Assembly: GCA_001599675.1 (NCBI GenBank)
Contig: BCHP01000001.1
Location: 3,011,802-3,075,801 of the forward strand
Direction: 5' to 3'
Origin: Basipetospora chlamydospora
Taxonomy: Eukaryota > Ascomycota > Sordariomycetes > Microascales
DNA length: 64,000 nt
Positions within the stretch are counted from its first letter, which is position 1. Every line of letters starts with the position of its first letter. Below the pieces are notes generated by a model that was not told where the DNA came from, did not search any database, and worked only from the letters and a program-made list of their open reading frames with translations. The translations under genes and the position numbers were made by a program. Of the stretch, positions 11,201 through 24,225 are shown piece by piece.

Positions 11201-14200
11201 GTGTTCGTGCTCGGGAACTTCCTGACGACCTACCTGACCAACACCAATCTGAAGAATTCCTTCATCCAGAGCGGAGGAATCGAGTTGTTGCTTGATGTGG
11301 CGGAATCCCCAAGCTTGTCCCACAACTTCGGGGAGCATCTTGCTTCCCGGACCCTGCAGCATGTCATTTCCAGCCTTGTTGGCCACAACTGTATCCTCGG
11401 CCTACCTTCGATCCTTGGGCGTACGTTGGCTGCGATTGACCGCCTGAGCCCCCTCGTACAAAATACGGGCAGTGGTGATGCATTTTTCACACCCTTTCTC
11501 AAGGACAACCTCATCATCACCGCCGAAGACGCAGCCAAATGGAGCCCGGACATGGTGGCTAAGATGGAACAGGGCTCCAGCATGGCCCGAGCACTTCTCA
11601 ATGCGCAGACCCTTATAAAGACACTCTGTGACTGTTTTTCGATCTCCCCACGGTCACACTCCGTGTCGCTTTACCCCATGAACATGTTCGACTACTATGT
11701 CGCCGTCATACAGTCGCTGGGTCCACTGCTGAAGGCGAGTCTCTTGGAGGAGTCCGCACATCATGGTCTTGTTCCCCGGCATTGGTCATCTAACAGACGC
11801 GCTGTTGCCTCATCTGCGGATGAGCCTCCTACTCGTGACAACGCCGGCGGAACCACCCGTTCGGATGTCGGTCCAGGCCAGGGGCCAGATATCGCACCTG
11901 GTGCCAATGAGGAAGCTAGCGGCTCAGCTGCTGGTTCATCTGCCCCAGAGAATAGTGCCCAGACACAGGGCCCGGGGCCCGCAGAAATCTCAAGCGTGAG
12001 ATTTAAGAATTACGACACGCTTCGACTTCTCCTCCATTCCATGATGCCCACAGCTTACCCCCTCTTCCAATCCTTCGGCAGGGCTCTACTTACCCGGCGG
12101 GATCGGTTGTCTGACAAGTTCTCGCGGCGGCGGCACCTGGACATCGCCATGGCGCTAGCCGACTCCGTGCTGGACCAACTCGAGCCCTCCGTGAATACTC
12201 CGGATCCCACATCGAAGGATTATCATTACTGGATCATCATGATGCACACGATACACGAGATGCTTGTTGATAGTAGGTACCAGCTCCAGAATTCTTACAT
12301 CACATTGCTTACTGACCAACTCGTAGGTTCTCGGGTCTCGGACCGTTCCTCGGTCCACCTTCTCATGCCTGTTTTGCTGGCTTTCAAAGAGCGCCGTGGG
12401 TTTGACGTTCTCAGCACGATGCTTCGGGCTTTCATGCGGCAAATCTCGAGCGAAAAGGGTGTAGGCGCCGAGGACTCAACAAAATCCAAGGTGGCTGCCT
12501 TCGGCATGAAGAAGATCCTGGATCTCTATGTCCTGGTCGCCAACGGGAAGTACATCACCGACTCCACTTCGCAGTTTACTCTTCTGCCCCGATCCGATCG
12601 TCATAGTCGCGACTCGTCCGCCCTAGCTAGCCAGCTTGTTGTTGATCTTCGTCTCTCGGTGCTCCCCGTTCTCGAAGAGCTGTGGCAATCCGACCTCATT
12701 GAGGAGATCTCTGATCAAACTCTCGTCATTGTGGTGGACATTCTCAATCTTGTCTCCGCTGGCGATTGCGAGCCTCCCGATGCATATGGAAATGAGAAGG
12801 TTAGTTTCCTCGTCCCTGTGTGGCATGCTCTGGTTCCTCCCAGAACAGTCTGCTAACGTAACCTCGTGCAGTTGGAGTCCCGGATCTTTAAGTTGCCGAG
12901 GGAACCCTTCCAGTGGGCTCAAATAAGGGGCCAAGTGCCCGGACTCGTCGAAGCAGGGTACGATGAAGAGCTAGCCGCTGAGGGTGTTTACAGAGCCAAT
13001 GGAATTCTCGACCAGGCGACCGATTACTGCAGAGCCCACAAGGCAGGAATAGCGGGCCATCGTCGGCCCATTCCTGCCGAAGATGCCTACGCCCCCAGCG
13101 AACCGGACCAGGCGGGCCCAGCAGTCGACGACCACCCCGATTCGATGGCGGTTGATTCCGGCCCTGGAGCAGAGCATCCCGCTGAGGATATTGAAGTCGA
13201 AGATCCAGATGACGAATCATCCCAGGCGACAGAGGAGAATGATGAGACCCCCTACACCGGGTCGGAATCCCAGGACAATGCGGGGGCGGCAGGCTCAGAA
13301 AACCAAGAGGATGATGGGAAAAAGCCCGCCGATGGACCCGACCCCAAAGAGGAACTCGAAGGACACCGCAGCAAGCTTCGAGATGGGCTCATTGACAAGT
13401 CGCTGGACATTCTTCGTGCCCACCCTAGCTCGGCAATCGATATCTCTGAGCTGATACGGTCAATGATCTTCCGGCAGGAGAACGACGAGATCCGAGAGGA
13501 AGTGGGTGCCACTTTGGCTAACGCCCTCTCGTCCTTGGCCATGGATGACGAAGAAAAGGCAGCAAATGGGCGGAGCATTGCGTCGTACGCCCATCTCCTT
13601 GCACTCCTGTTGCAAGAGGAGAGCTTTTTCAGATGCAACAAAGAGATGCTGAAAGACAAGGTGGAGGAGTACCTTGGATTCCTCCAGCTCCCCCCGGGGA
13701 ATTCAACCGACGAGCTTCCACCGTGGATCCCTTATATCCTGCTTGTTGTCGAGACATTCCTGCAACACGACGAACAACCGCAGGAGTACAAGTGGACTTC
13801 ACCGAAATCCGAGGACGAGCCTATTGTCCCCCCAGAGCCAGTCCCCCGAGACAATATCATCCCCGACTCCTCGCGGATGCAACTTGTGGATACTGTCCTC
13901 GAAATTCTTCCTCGAATTGGAAAGGATGAGACACTGGCTACAGCCTCACTCAGAGTCCTTGTTATCCTGACTCGGAATAGGGTCATTGCGAGGCGCCTGG
14001 GAGAGCGGAAGAATTTGCAACGGCTTTTTGTCATGGTGAAGCAGCTTTCTGTCCTGGGTGCTGAACGTCTGAAGGCATCCAAAACGAACTCTTGGATCAT
14101 GACCATTCTGAGGCACATTGTCGAGGACGAAGAAATCATCCGCCAGCTGATGAAAGCCGACATCCACGGGCACCTAGAGTCCGTCCGAAGCGGGCGGCAT

Positions 14201-17200
14201 CTGGATGTCGCTACTTATTTCCAACAGATGGCATCTAGCGCGATCAGAGCGCCCGAGACGTTCGTTGAGGTCAGCGCTGATCTCCTGAAGTTGGAGAACT
14301 GGGCACCTGGTGATTCGTTCTCTCCGCGCAACGCGCCGTCCTTGGTGTTGAAGGCACAGCCTAGCCCTTCATCGGAACTCTCTGGCACCGCTGGATCCGA
14401 AACGGGCGAGGGGGAAAGCAAAGCTGCAGTCACCGGAACCACCGAGGCCGATATCAAATTGTCAACGGAGACGGAGGACAAGGAGATGACCGAGGCATCG
14501 AGAGACTCGAAATATCCAGTGGTCGAAAACCCCGACGGCGTCGTGCACTTCTTGCTGTGTGAACTTCTCAACTACAGAGAGGTTGACGATAAAGACACGG
14601 CTGTCCCTCCGATGAAGGACTTGAAGTCTCCAGAGCCACCCTCCGATAAGCAACCCTTGCCAGCTGCAGAGGACCAATCTTCCGCTGAGGCGAAAGACAA
14701 GAAGCCCCAGAAGCCAGTCTTCAAGCCGGAAGAGCACCCAATCTTCGTCTATCGATGCTTCCTTCTCAACGCGCTATCGGAGCTGCTCCAGAGCTACAAT
14801 CGTACAAAGATCGAATTCCTGAACTTCAAGAGGAGCCTGCCACCCATGCTTGGAAACACGCCCATACGACCTCGGTCCAGCATTCTCCACTATCTCATCG
14901 ACCTCCTATGCCAGGATACCCTGAACGGAGCACCCGATAGTCTTGCAACAAAGAAGAAGGCCGCAACGGCTCTCCGGGCCCAAGCCGTTCTCGCAGCGCT
15001 GGTTTCTCGGACGGGCGAGAAGGTGTTTGACCGGCTCCAAAACCGATTCGAGTACGACGACGATCCAGACCTGCTGTTCGTTCGGAAATTCGTGCTCGAT
15101 ACGATACTGAAGGCCTACGAGAAAGCCGCAACCCCGGACGAGTCCCTGGAGAGTCGGTACTCCCGGATGCAGTCCTTGTCCGAGCTAATGTGCCACATCA
15201 TTGGCGACAAGGAGAAGGAGCATGCGCCTCCCACACGCGGCTCTGAGGTCTCACACTCCCATGCCCAGCTTCGGCGGATGATGTACGAGAAGGGCTACCT
15301 GGACAAGCTCACTTCCTCCATCGCTGAGATCGACCTGAAGTATCCTGGTGTGAGACGGGTCATCAAGTACATCCTGAGGGTGCTACGCATCCTCACGGAC
15401 ACCGCCAAGGACCTCAGCCTCTCCAATGTCATACTCGTCGCTCCCCTTCCGGAACACATCGACGATGAGATCGCCTCGGCGTCATCACTCTCAGATCTAG
15501 ACGACGAGCGCGAGGAAACCCCTGACCTCTATCGCAACTCTGCCTTGGGGATGCTGGAACCCCGCGATTCCGATGATGACTCGGAAGATGACGAAGGTAA
15601 GTTTAAGAAACGCACTGGCATCTCATCGTTAATGTATGTGTTGCTAATACGCGGGCTGGTTAGATGAAGATGACGATGGATACGATGATGAGGATGATTA
15701 TGGCGATGAGATGGACTACGATGAAGACGACGTCATGTCCAGCTTGTCCAGCCACCGTGACGAGAACATCAGCGAAGAGGATGATGAACTTACCGGCATG
15801 GGTCCGATAGAGGGTCTTCACGGCGAGCCGATTCTTCAGGTCATCGTCGGCGAGGAGGACGACGACATGGATGATGATCAAGATGACGAGGACACCAGCG
15901 TGGACGACAGTGAGGATGACGAGGATATGAATTCCGACGACTACGACGACCAAGAGGACCGCGTGGAAATCGCCATTGAGGAGGGCGACCTTATGGACGA
16001 CGACGGCAACCCGGATTGGGAGAGCGCCGACTCGGAAGATGAAGACGACGTCATGGATTACGACGTCGAGGGTCATGATCTCGACGAACATGACCTTCAT
16101 GGCGGCCACATCCACGACGGCGACCTCCTTGGCAACCTGACCAGGGTAGTCATGGGAGGCGAGCACGACTTCGGGCCTGATGACGTTGATGATCTCGGAG
16201 ATGGGTACATCGATGAAGGCCGAGACGACGATGGTAAGTTGATGGTTTCGTTTCTCTTTTCTAACCATCAAAAGCTAACGGACCCTATCTTTAGAAGACG
16301 ATGACGAGGAAGATGAGGATCTTGAAGATGATGGGTACTACGACGACGACGAATACCACCGTAAGTGCACCCGTGCGCCCATCCTAAGTGAATGTTGTTA
16401 GTGTCCGACAATGTGCTGAAACCAATCACTCAGATCCAGTGCCGACGATTATCCCCCCTGCTTTGGGCTGGGATACGCTGATGGTCGACCCTCCAGAGTT
16501 CACTGCCCACATCGATGCCCGCGGCCACAGGCATAGGCACCGTGGGGGTATCATCGGCGGTACCACCTGGACTTTTGGTCCGCCCCGCGACATGAGTGGC
16601 GGTATGTTGGACCCAGCCTTCTCTCCTTCGCGCCCGTTGCATATATCCTCAGGTCCTAACAGATTCATAGAATATCGTGGTTATCTTCATCGCAGCAATG
16701 CGAGATCTGGCCACCCCAGCGGAGCAGCTGACGATGGCGTTAACCCCCTTCTCCGTCGTCCTAACGCAGGTCGTGAATCCTCACCGCGCCCCAGCGGCCC
16801 TGCTGCCGCCTTCGGTCTGCGGTTCAACTCTGACATCTTCGGCCATGGTCGCCCGCTTGGCGAGGGTGGCCCGATGGCTATGCTCCACGAACTGATTGCC
16901 GCAATTCCCCACGTATCCCATTTCTCTATCCCTCGGGATGGGCGAGCTGCCAACATGCCGCCATTCCCTGAACTTCGCCGGGATCCTCGCGACATCAATG
17001 CCTCTCGAGACCATCGCGGGAGTGGCCACAGGGATGGCTCTCATACGGACCCCCACCATGCCGTCTCGTTCTCCCCCATGCATACCGGACAACGATACGA
17101 GGAGGAGGCGATCATGCTTTTCGGGTCTGGGTACTCCGAGCAGAGCCAGATGCTTGCTCCGCAAATTCTCTTCAGACTCACTCCGGCTGCCATTGAGCAG

Positions 17201-20200
17201 AAGAAGAAGAAGGACGATGCCGAGAAGGCGAGGCGCAAAGAAGAGCAGCTTCGACGAGAGGAGGAGGAAAAGAAAAGGCAGGAAGAGGCTGAGCGGAAGG
17301 CTGAAGAGGCAAGGAAGGCTGAGGAGGCAAGGAAGGCCGAGGAAGCTGAGGAGGCAAGGAGGGCACAGGAAGCTGCTGAGGCACAGAGGGCACAGGAAGC
17401 GGCGCCCGCAGTGGAGGCGGAGCTGTCGAGCACGGAAGCGACTTCTGCCTCCGGCCCGACGTCCTCGGAAACGCGTCCCGACCAGGTCCGCGAAGACGCC
17501 GCCGGCGCGCAGCCGATGGAGGGCGTCGAGACCGAAGCGCCAGGCGAGCCTTCGGCCCCTGCTCCATCTGAAGATCAAGGCCGGCAAAGTCGCGTCGTAA
17601 CCATGATCAGGGGTGAGCAAGTTGATGTCACTGAGCTCGGCATCGATCCTGACTACCTTGAAGCTCTTCCCGAGGAGTTCCGTGAGGAAGTTATTGCCCA
17701 GACAGTGAGCAGCCGGAGGTCCAGGGCCAGGGACGCGAGCTCCGCCGCCGGCGAGCAGACCGAGGTGTTCCAGGAGTTCCTCGATGCCCTTCCTGCCGAT
17801 CTTCGTATCGAGATCATCCAGCAGGAGAGGCAGGAGCAGCGTCGCCGCAACAATGAGGAGCAGACTCGCCAGTCGCAAGTGCCGGGTGTGGTGCAGGTGC
17901 CTGCGGATATGGATGCTGCCAGTATCCTCCTCACCCTCCCGGAGGAGCTCCGACGAGAGGTGCTGCTTGAGCAAGACGAAGAAGTCCTCGATCAGCTGCC
18001 GCACGACATGACCGCCCAGGCTCGGGCCGTCCTCGCCGAGCGCCACCAGCCGCGGATTGCACGAGGCTCCGCCGCCCTACCCCCCGGCGGACCACGGGCG
18101 CCCGGTGTAATCGTGGGTGGACCAAGCGGACAACCGCAGAAACCTCAGCGCAGGGCCGTTATCCAGATGCTCGACAAGTCGGGGGTTGCGACCCTCTTGC
18201 GCCTCATGTTCATCGCCCAGCAAGGCCACACCAAGGGATACCTCTTCTCCATCTTCGCCGACATCTGCGAGAACCGACAAAACCGGCTTGAAGTTATCAG
18301 CACCCTTCTGCAAATCCTCCAGGATGGTAGCACAGACATGGACGCGATTGAGAGGAGCTTCGGTCAGCTGTCACTGAAGGCTAAGAGGCCGAAGGATAAA
18401 GAGAGCGAGTTCAGGACTCCTCAGGGCATTAAGAGAAGCCTGACGACCTTCAGCTCCACCTCGCCAATTGCGCCGACGCAGACATACTCGGAAATCTCTC
18501 CACTCCTCATCGTCCAGCAGTGTCTCGACTTGCTGGTAGTGCTGTCGACCAAGAATCTCCACATTCCATGGCTCTTCTTGACGGAGCACGACATCATGGG
18601 GTCGTCCCTTAAACGGATCCTGGGCCGCAAGGCCAAGGGGAAGGAGACCAAGGCGCAAAAGTACGCCATCAACTCTCTTCTCAGCCTACTTGACAGGGAT
18701 CTTGTCATGGAGAGCTCGAATATCATGAGCTTGCTCGCAGACCTGCTCAACCGCCTCACCCTGCCGCTCCAGAATCTCGAACGCCGTCGCAAGGAGGCCG
18801 AAGAGGCTGCAAAGAAGGCGGAGGCCGCAAAGAAGGCTGAGGCCGCAAAGAAGGCTGAGGCTGCAGGCCCCTCCGCCGCGTCAGCATCGACCACTGAAGA
18901 AAGGCCGACCGAGGGAAACGAAACCGACCCCTCTGCTGAGACGGGCGAGACCACCACTCAGGCTACCGATGACAACACCAAGCCCGGGGAGGCCGGTAGC
19001 TCGTCTCAACAAAGCAAGAAGGAGGAGGTGCCGGAGAAGGGGAAGCCTCGGACCATGCAGATCCCCGTCATCCCGCACTACAACCTGACTCTTGTCATCA
19101 AGATCTTTGTTGCGCGGGAGTGCAGCTCCAAGACGTTCCAGAACACAATCGCCGCCATCAAGAACTTGTCGGCAATCCCCGGGGCCAAAGCTGTCTTCGG
19201 CCAAGAGTTGGTCAAGCAGGCACAATCACTCAGCAAGAACATTGTCGCGGACTTGGATGAACTTCTGCCCCAGATTACCAAGGCGACTTCGGGAACCGAG
19301 ATCCAGGGAGTGGCGCTTGCCAAGTTCTCGCCCGGCGCTTCGGAGCAGAACAAGTTGCTCCGGGTGCTCACAGCTCTCGACCATCTCTTCGATTCCAAGA
19401 AGGCTGATGGTGAAGACGAGGATGGTGCGGCCAAGAGGGAGACGGAGAAGCAGGACCTCATCTCTAGCCTCTGCCAGTACCCGACTTTCTCCATCATGTG
19501 GGAGAAGCTGGGTGCCTGCCTCGCGGCGATTCGGCAGCGTGAGAATATGCTCAACGTGGCGACGATTCTTCTTCCCCTCATCGAGTCGCTAATGGCCGTG
19601 TGCAAGAATACGGCGACTAAGGATCCCGCCGCACACGCCCGGCTCACTGGGAACGGAGGCGCTGGTGACCCGGCGGTTTCTAGCCCCCCGCCAGAGTCGC
19701 CGATGGCGACACTCTTCTTCGCTTTCACGGAAGAGCACCGGCGGATCCTCAACGAGCTCGTCCGCAACAACCCCAAGTTGATGCAGGGCCCGTTCAAGCT
19801 GCTCGTGAACAACCCCAAGGTGCTCGAGTTCGACAACAAGCGCAACTACTTCAACCGTAGCGTCCACTCCCGAACCAATAACGCTGGGCGGGCGAATCCC
19901 TCGCTGCACCTCTCTGTTCGCCGCGAACACGTGTTCCACGACTCGTTCAAGTCGCTCTACTTCAAGTCGGGCGACGAGATGAAGTACGGCAAGCTGAACA
20001 TCCGGTTCCACGGCGAAGAGGGTGTAGACGCGGGCGGCGTCACACGAGAGTGGTTCCAGGTGCTGTCGCGGCAGATGTTCAACCCCAACTACGCACTCTA
20101 CATCCCCGTCTCGTCAGACCGGACCACATTCCACCCCAACAAGCTGAGTGGCGTCAACGATGAACACCTGAGGTTCTTCAAGTTCATCGGGCGAATCATC

Positions 20201-21154
20201 GGCAAGGCCCTTTACGAGGGCCGGCTCCTCGACTGCTACTTCAGCCGTGCTGTGTACAAGCGCATCCTGGGCAAGTCGGTCTCGGTCAAGGATATGGAGT
20301 CGTTCGACCCGGAGTACCACAAGTCGCTAGTTTGGATGACTGAGAATGACATCACTGATATCATCACGGAGACATTCTCGTTGGAGGACGACGAGTTCGG
20401 GCGCACCAACATCGTGGACTTGGTGCCCAATGGTCGCAACATTCCGGTGACAGAGGAGAATAAGCACGAATATGTGCGGTTGGTCGTGGAGCACAAGCTG
20501 CTCACGTCGGTCAAAGACCAAATGGAACACTTCCTGAGGGGTAAGTCAATCTTCAGTCCCTGTGAAGGGGGTAAGGGAATAGGGGTCGGGTGAAAGAAGT
20601 AACAGTCTTGCTAACATGGCCTTTTGCCGTCTGTCTAGGGTTCCATGATATCATTCCGGCCGAATTGATCTCCATCTTCAACGAGCAGGAGCTCGAGCTG
20701 CTCATCTCGGGTCTCCCGGACATTGACGTGGACGACTGGAAGAGCAACACCGAGTACCACAACTACACTGCGTCAGCGCCGCAGATCCAGTGGTTCTGGC
20801 GCGCAGTCCGGTCGTTTGACAAGGAGGAGCGCGCCAAGCTGCTCCAGTTCGTCACGGGGACCAGCAAGGTGCCGCTAAACGGCTTCAAGGAGCTTGAGGG
20901 TATGAACGGGATCAACCGATTCAACATCCACCGGGACTATGGCAATAAGGATCGCCTACCCAGCTCTCATACCTGCTTCAACCGTAAGTCCCCCGCACAC
21001 TGCCCGCTCCCCTGCTGTTTTCTCCGGGCATCGATAGCTGACTTTCCCTCTCTCCATAGAACTTGACCTTCCCGAATACGAAAACTACGACATGCTCCGG
21101 AAGCAAATCCTCAAGGCCATCACGGCCGGAAGCGATTACTTTGGCTTCGCCTAA
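8216..21154 (+). CDS. tom1: TOM1/HUWE1-type giant HECT E3 ubiquitin ligase
   Basis: I read nine exons: 8216-8263, 8345-12799, 12872-15596, 15664-16233, 16295-16360, 16434-16601, 16671-20540, 20639-20983 and 21060-21154. They total 12,342 nt (4,113 aa) with consistent phases. The start MVKITKKMQPKHK fits the fungal family. The first 1,000 or so residues match the helical armadillo-like DUF908/DUF913 region. A strongly acidic Asp/Glu stretch covers about residues 2385-2620. Next comes a Lys/Glu/Ala-rich helix (about 2870-2920), then three ubiquitin-binding-type LPxx(L/F)RxE(V/I) repeats near 3003-3130. The HECT domain covers about 3755-4113. The catalytic cysteine is Cys4080 in HTCFNQLDLPEY, split from its downstream sequence by the last intron. 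The protein ends DYFGFA, as usual for HECT ligases. By family it ubiquitinates excess ribosomal proteins, histones and mRNA-export factors in the nucleus. Length is close to human HUWE1. Confidence 0.96.
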
Positions 21155-22695
21155 TACACCAGTTCCATCCCGTCTCTCAAACACAGCCATCAGTCAACCT
21201 CGTTCTTTTCACTGTTTTTTTGTTACGAAACCAGACACCAGAAAGGGGCGAACGATGGCCATGTATTGTCTTTTATATTCTTCTTCTACGGAGTTGGTAG
21301 GATCTGCCGAGGGTTTCAGACGAAAACGAGAAAAGAAGCAGGGGTGTTCTTGTACCAAACCGTGGATTCGGTGAGCGAGAGATGAGACAGCCCAGCTGAC
21401 GGGCCGAAATCGTTGGTGCTTTTGTTCTTGTTCTGTTTTGTTTTTTCCTTTGCAAGTTTTCTTTCCTTTTTCTCTTTCAACATGTATTACTCGACGCCAT
21501 GGACGATGGGGGAGAGGGTTTCCACACAATCCTCCAAGCTGCGAAGCCGCCCGTTTTCCAACCTACAACGACGACCCGATCGAGGAGTCCGCCGCCGGCC
21601 TAGGATCCGGATACCGCCAAGCTTCCAGTCCTAGGCCCGTCAAAATCAAGCAATGCCGCATGCCGGCCGGAAGGGGGCGACTATCTTGAGCAGGAGTGCA
21701 GGCCTGTTGGAGAGAACGCTTACCCCGACTTTGGCTTTGGGGCCCCGTTCTTTCCCGATGAGCAACTGACATTGGGAAGAATGGCTGAGAGGGCATTGGT
21801 TTTGCGGTGGTTGTTTCTAAGAGGGCGCCTCTTTTCACCCTTTCCCCTATTCACCCGTGTTGTTCTGTTCGTCTGTATGTAAATTACCAGACCAGTTTGC
21901 CTCACTGAAGGGGACCTGAGTCGAGGATAGATAGATGGTTCATCAATACGAGTATCTCTCTCCTAATCACCCACCCCACTGGATTTCGTGGGTTCATGGC
22001 AACCCTAGTGACTGCTTTCATGAATGCCATGCTCTATATATGTAAACACCCCATCACGATGTAGAACTACTACATACGCAGCTTACTTATACCATAATAC
22101 GTAGGTAGATACATAGGTCTACATGAGTTCACAGGGGTACCATACATGTCACTTGCGTTCTTGTCTTGCCGGATGGTCAGGTTGGTAAAAAGTTGTCGTG
22201 TTAACTCCATGTCCTATTAAACACAAAGAGGACCCAAAGATACCAGATACCAACTCCGAGGGAATATTCTCCGTGGTCCATTGGCGTGACAGAAAGTGTT
22301 GATCAAGAGGCGAAGAGAGGGAAGCATAATCCGAGGCCTGTGGTTTGCAGGGTTAAAGGAGCAGGATCCTCTGTTCATCGGCGGCTACTAAAAAAAAACC
22401 GTAGTCTAGCTGTGGGCGTCAGATTTTGTGGTCTGGTCCCGAAAAGGGGGTATGTGAGCCTCTCGTCTCATTCGTTCCGTCACCACCGCGTTTCGCTCCT
22501 CAAATGCTTTGAAGATGAAATAGCAATCCCTAGAACACCAAAATATTCCCTATTGCCCTTTCCCTGTTTGTTTTTCACTTTTCCCCATCCCCCCACCCCC
22601 CTCCACTGCCATCCCCAATCCCCATCGCCTCTCCCAGCAGCAGCAGCAGCAGCAGTAGCAGCAGGCGAGACGAGCGCGTTCAGGCACCCATTCGC
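21155..22695. other. convergent 3' region between tom1 and rps8
   Basis: Both neighbours end into this gap, so it holds their 3' UTRs and terminators. It contains T-rich and TATATA-rich stretches (for example near 22030) and a CAG trinucleotide run at about 22638-22664. I see no gene. Confidence 0.6.
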
Positions 22696-23433
22696 TTACT
22701 TGTGGAGCTTGCGCTGGTAAAAGGCGAGCTCCTCGCCCTCGAGGATGTAGCCGTCGCAGCGGCCGGACTGGCCGGGCCTGCTGGAGACGACGGCGTAGAG
22801 GCGGCCGGCCTCGAACTGCTTCTCGAGGGCGGGGTCGACCTTGCCGGCCTTGGCGAAGCGGGCGGCCTGCTTCTTCTCGACGGAGCTGGACTTCTTGACC
22901 TCCTCCTCGGTCTTGCCCTCCTTGGCGGCCTGGGCCCTCTGCCTCCGGCGGCCGAGGGCCTGGCCGTAGTGGGCCTCGTACCACTGGCGGAAGGGGGCGG
23001 CGTCGACCTGGACGACGGCGGACTTGGTCAGGGTGTTGGTGCGGACGAGCTCGTTGTTCGAGGGGTGGTAGGCGACGACGATGACGCGGGTCTTGCGGGT
23101 GCAGCCCTCGGAGCCCCAGGCGAAGTTGCCCGAGTCGAGGCGCAGGGCGCGGTACTTGTGGTTGCCGCCGCGGGTGCGGACGGTGTGGATGCGCTTGGCG
23201 CCGATCTTGGTGTTGGCAGCCTGGCGGCCGGCCTCGAAAGCGCGCTTCTTCCCTGTTGACGGAGGTCAGAACGCATGGTTCAATTCATTGCAATGGATAA
23301 AAAACAAGACAATGAACGAAGCCAAGCGGGCTTTCGGTATATTGTATTGCGGACGGGGTATTCACGAACGGTAGAAGGATCGCTTCGCGCCGGAGGCGGA
23401 GCGCTTGTGGCGGGAGTCACGAGAAATACCCAT
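22696..23433 (-). CDS. rps8: 40S ribosomal protein eS8 (RPS8)
   Basis: There are two coding exons: 23370-23433 (64 nt) and 22696-23252 (557 nt), giving 206 aa. The intron 23253-23369 has a GTTCGT donor and AACAG acceptor, and splits an Arg codon. The protein starts MGISRDSRHKRSASGAKR, the invariant eS8 N-terminus. It continues with the NTKIGAKRIHTVRTRGGN and YHPSNNELVRTNTLTK blocks, and ends with a SGRCDGYILEGEELAFY block and a basic tail. Every conserved block of the family is present, and the length is close to yeast (200 aa). It is a structural component of the small ribosomal subunit body. A CTAAC branch site and TACAG acceptor just upstream of the ATG point to an extra intron in the 5' UTR. 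Confidence 0.97.
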
Positions 23434-23444
23434 GATTGCGGTGT

Positions 23445-23806
23445 CTGTAGGTATACAAGAGCAGAGGTTAGCAATGGGTCTTCCTTTTCAAAGATATCGT
23501 GAGACATCCACTCCCGGGAGGGCGTGGGGTTTTGGGGAAGAGAGGAGGAGGAGGGGGGGGGGGATGAACCGAATTGGAGACTCGAATCCTTTTCGAGGCA
23601 ACGAGATCGGGTATCGAGTATTCCAACGTAGTTCAGACGTTCAAGGAAACGGGCTGCACGAACCTGGGAGGCAATCGGAAAAGTCGTCGTCGGGTAGGGA
23701 GCTGGGCGATGGAAGTTCGGGTTGAAGGAAGGTTGAAAATATTCCCGGCTCGCTTTTCTGGAAAAAGATTCCACTTGGGTGTGTTGTGGGAACTCGAGGT
23801 ACGTAC
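23445..23806 (-). other. probable 5' UTR intron of rps8
   Basis: On the minus strand, GCTAACC followed by pyrimidines and TACAG ends 11 nt before the RPS8 ATG. The best upstream donor is GTACGT at 23806, giving a 362-nt intron. The acceptor is well supported and the donor is a guess. I saw no box C/D snoRNA motif in it. Confidence 0.5.
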
Positions 23807-24225
23807 TCTTTCTGCGTAGGGCTTCCAAGGATGCGTCTGATTGGTTCCTGAGACGGTGTCGGAATATCATTGATCCAGGCATAAAGTGGGCCAACTACTG
23901 CTCACGTGATACCATTTTGATGTCGTAGATATTATGTAAGAATCCCCCGGATACCGGATACCGGACCCGGAATCCTCTAACCCCAATTGCCAATTGGAGC
24001 TCACTGTACGAGTAGCTCCTCCTTTCCCAAGCATTGCAGGCACGATAATTAATAAAAGACAACAACCACCCTGAAGCCACGTAGCGTACTCTTCCTCGGT
24101 TGAACACGCTATCGATCACTTCTCCTACCATAATATACGTCTTTCCCCCTTCCCCGGGACTTCTGTAAATCACGTCAAACCTCATCGCCCTACCAAAACC
24201 TCTCTGCACGGCTCCGCCGCCCACG
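23807..24225. promoter_or_regulatory. divergent promoter region of rps8 and the DUF2470 gene
   Basis: This is about 420 bp between the presumed RPS8 first exon (minus) and the DUF2470 start (plus). It includes a tandem run of ATACCGG-like words at 23948-23970 and one TACGAGTA at 24007-24014. A shared promoter is inferred from position only. Confidence 0.5.

Noticed and set aside
15660..16271. 203-codon minus-strand ORF rich in Val and Ile
   Set aside because: It is the antisense shadow of the acidic Asp/Glu repeat region of tom1 and crosses its introns.
16399..16433. alternative acceptor TAG at 16399-16401 for tom1 exon 6
   Set aside because: Using it shifts the frame and meets a stop soon afterwards; the CAG at 16431-16433 keeps the frame.
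16781..18046. 421-codon minus-strand ORF
   Set aside because: Antisense to a tom1 exon; Leu/Arg/Pro-rich shadow of GC-rich coding sequence without domains.
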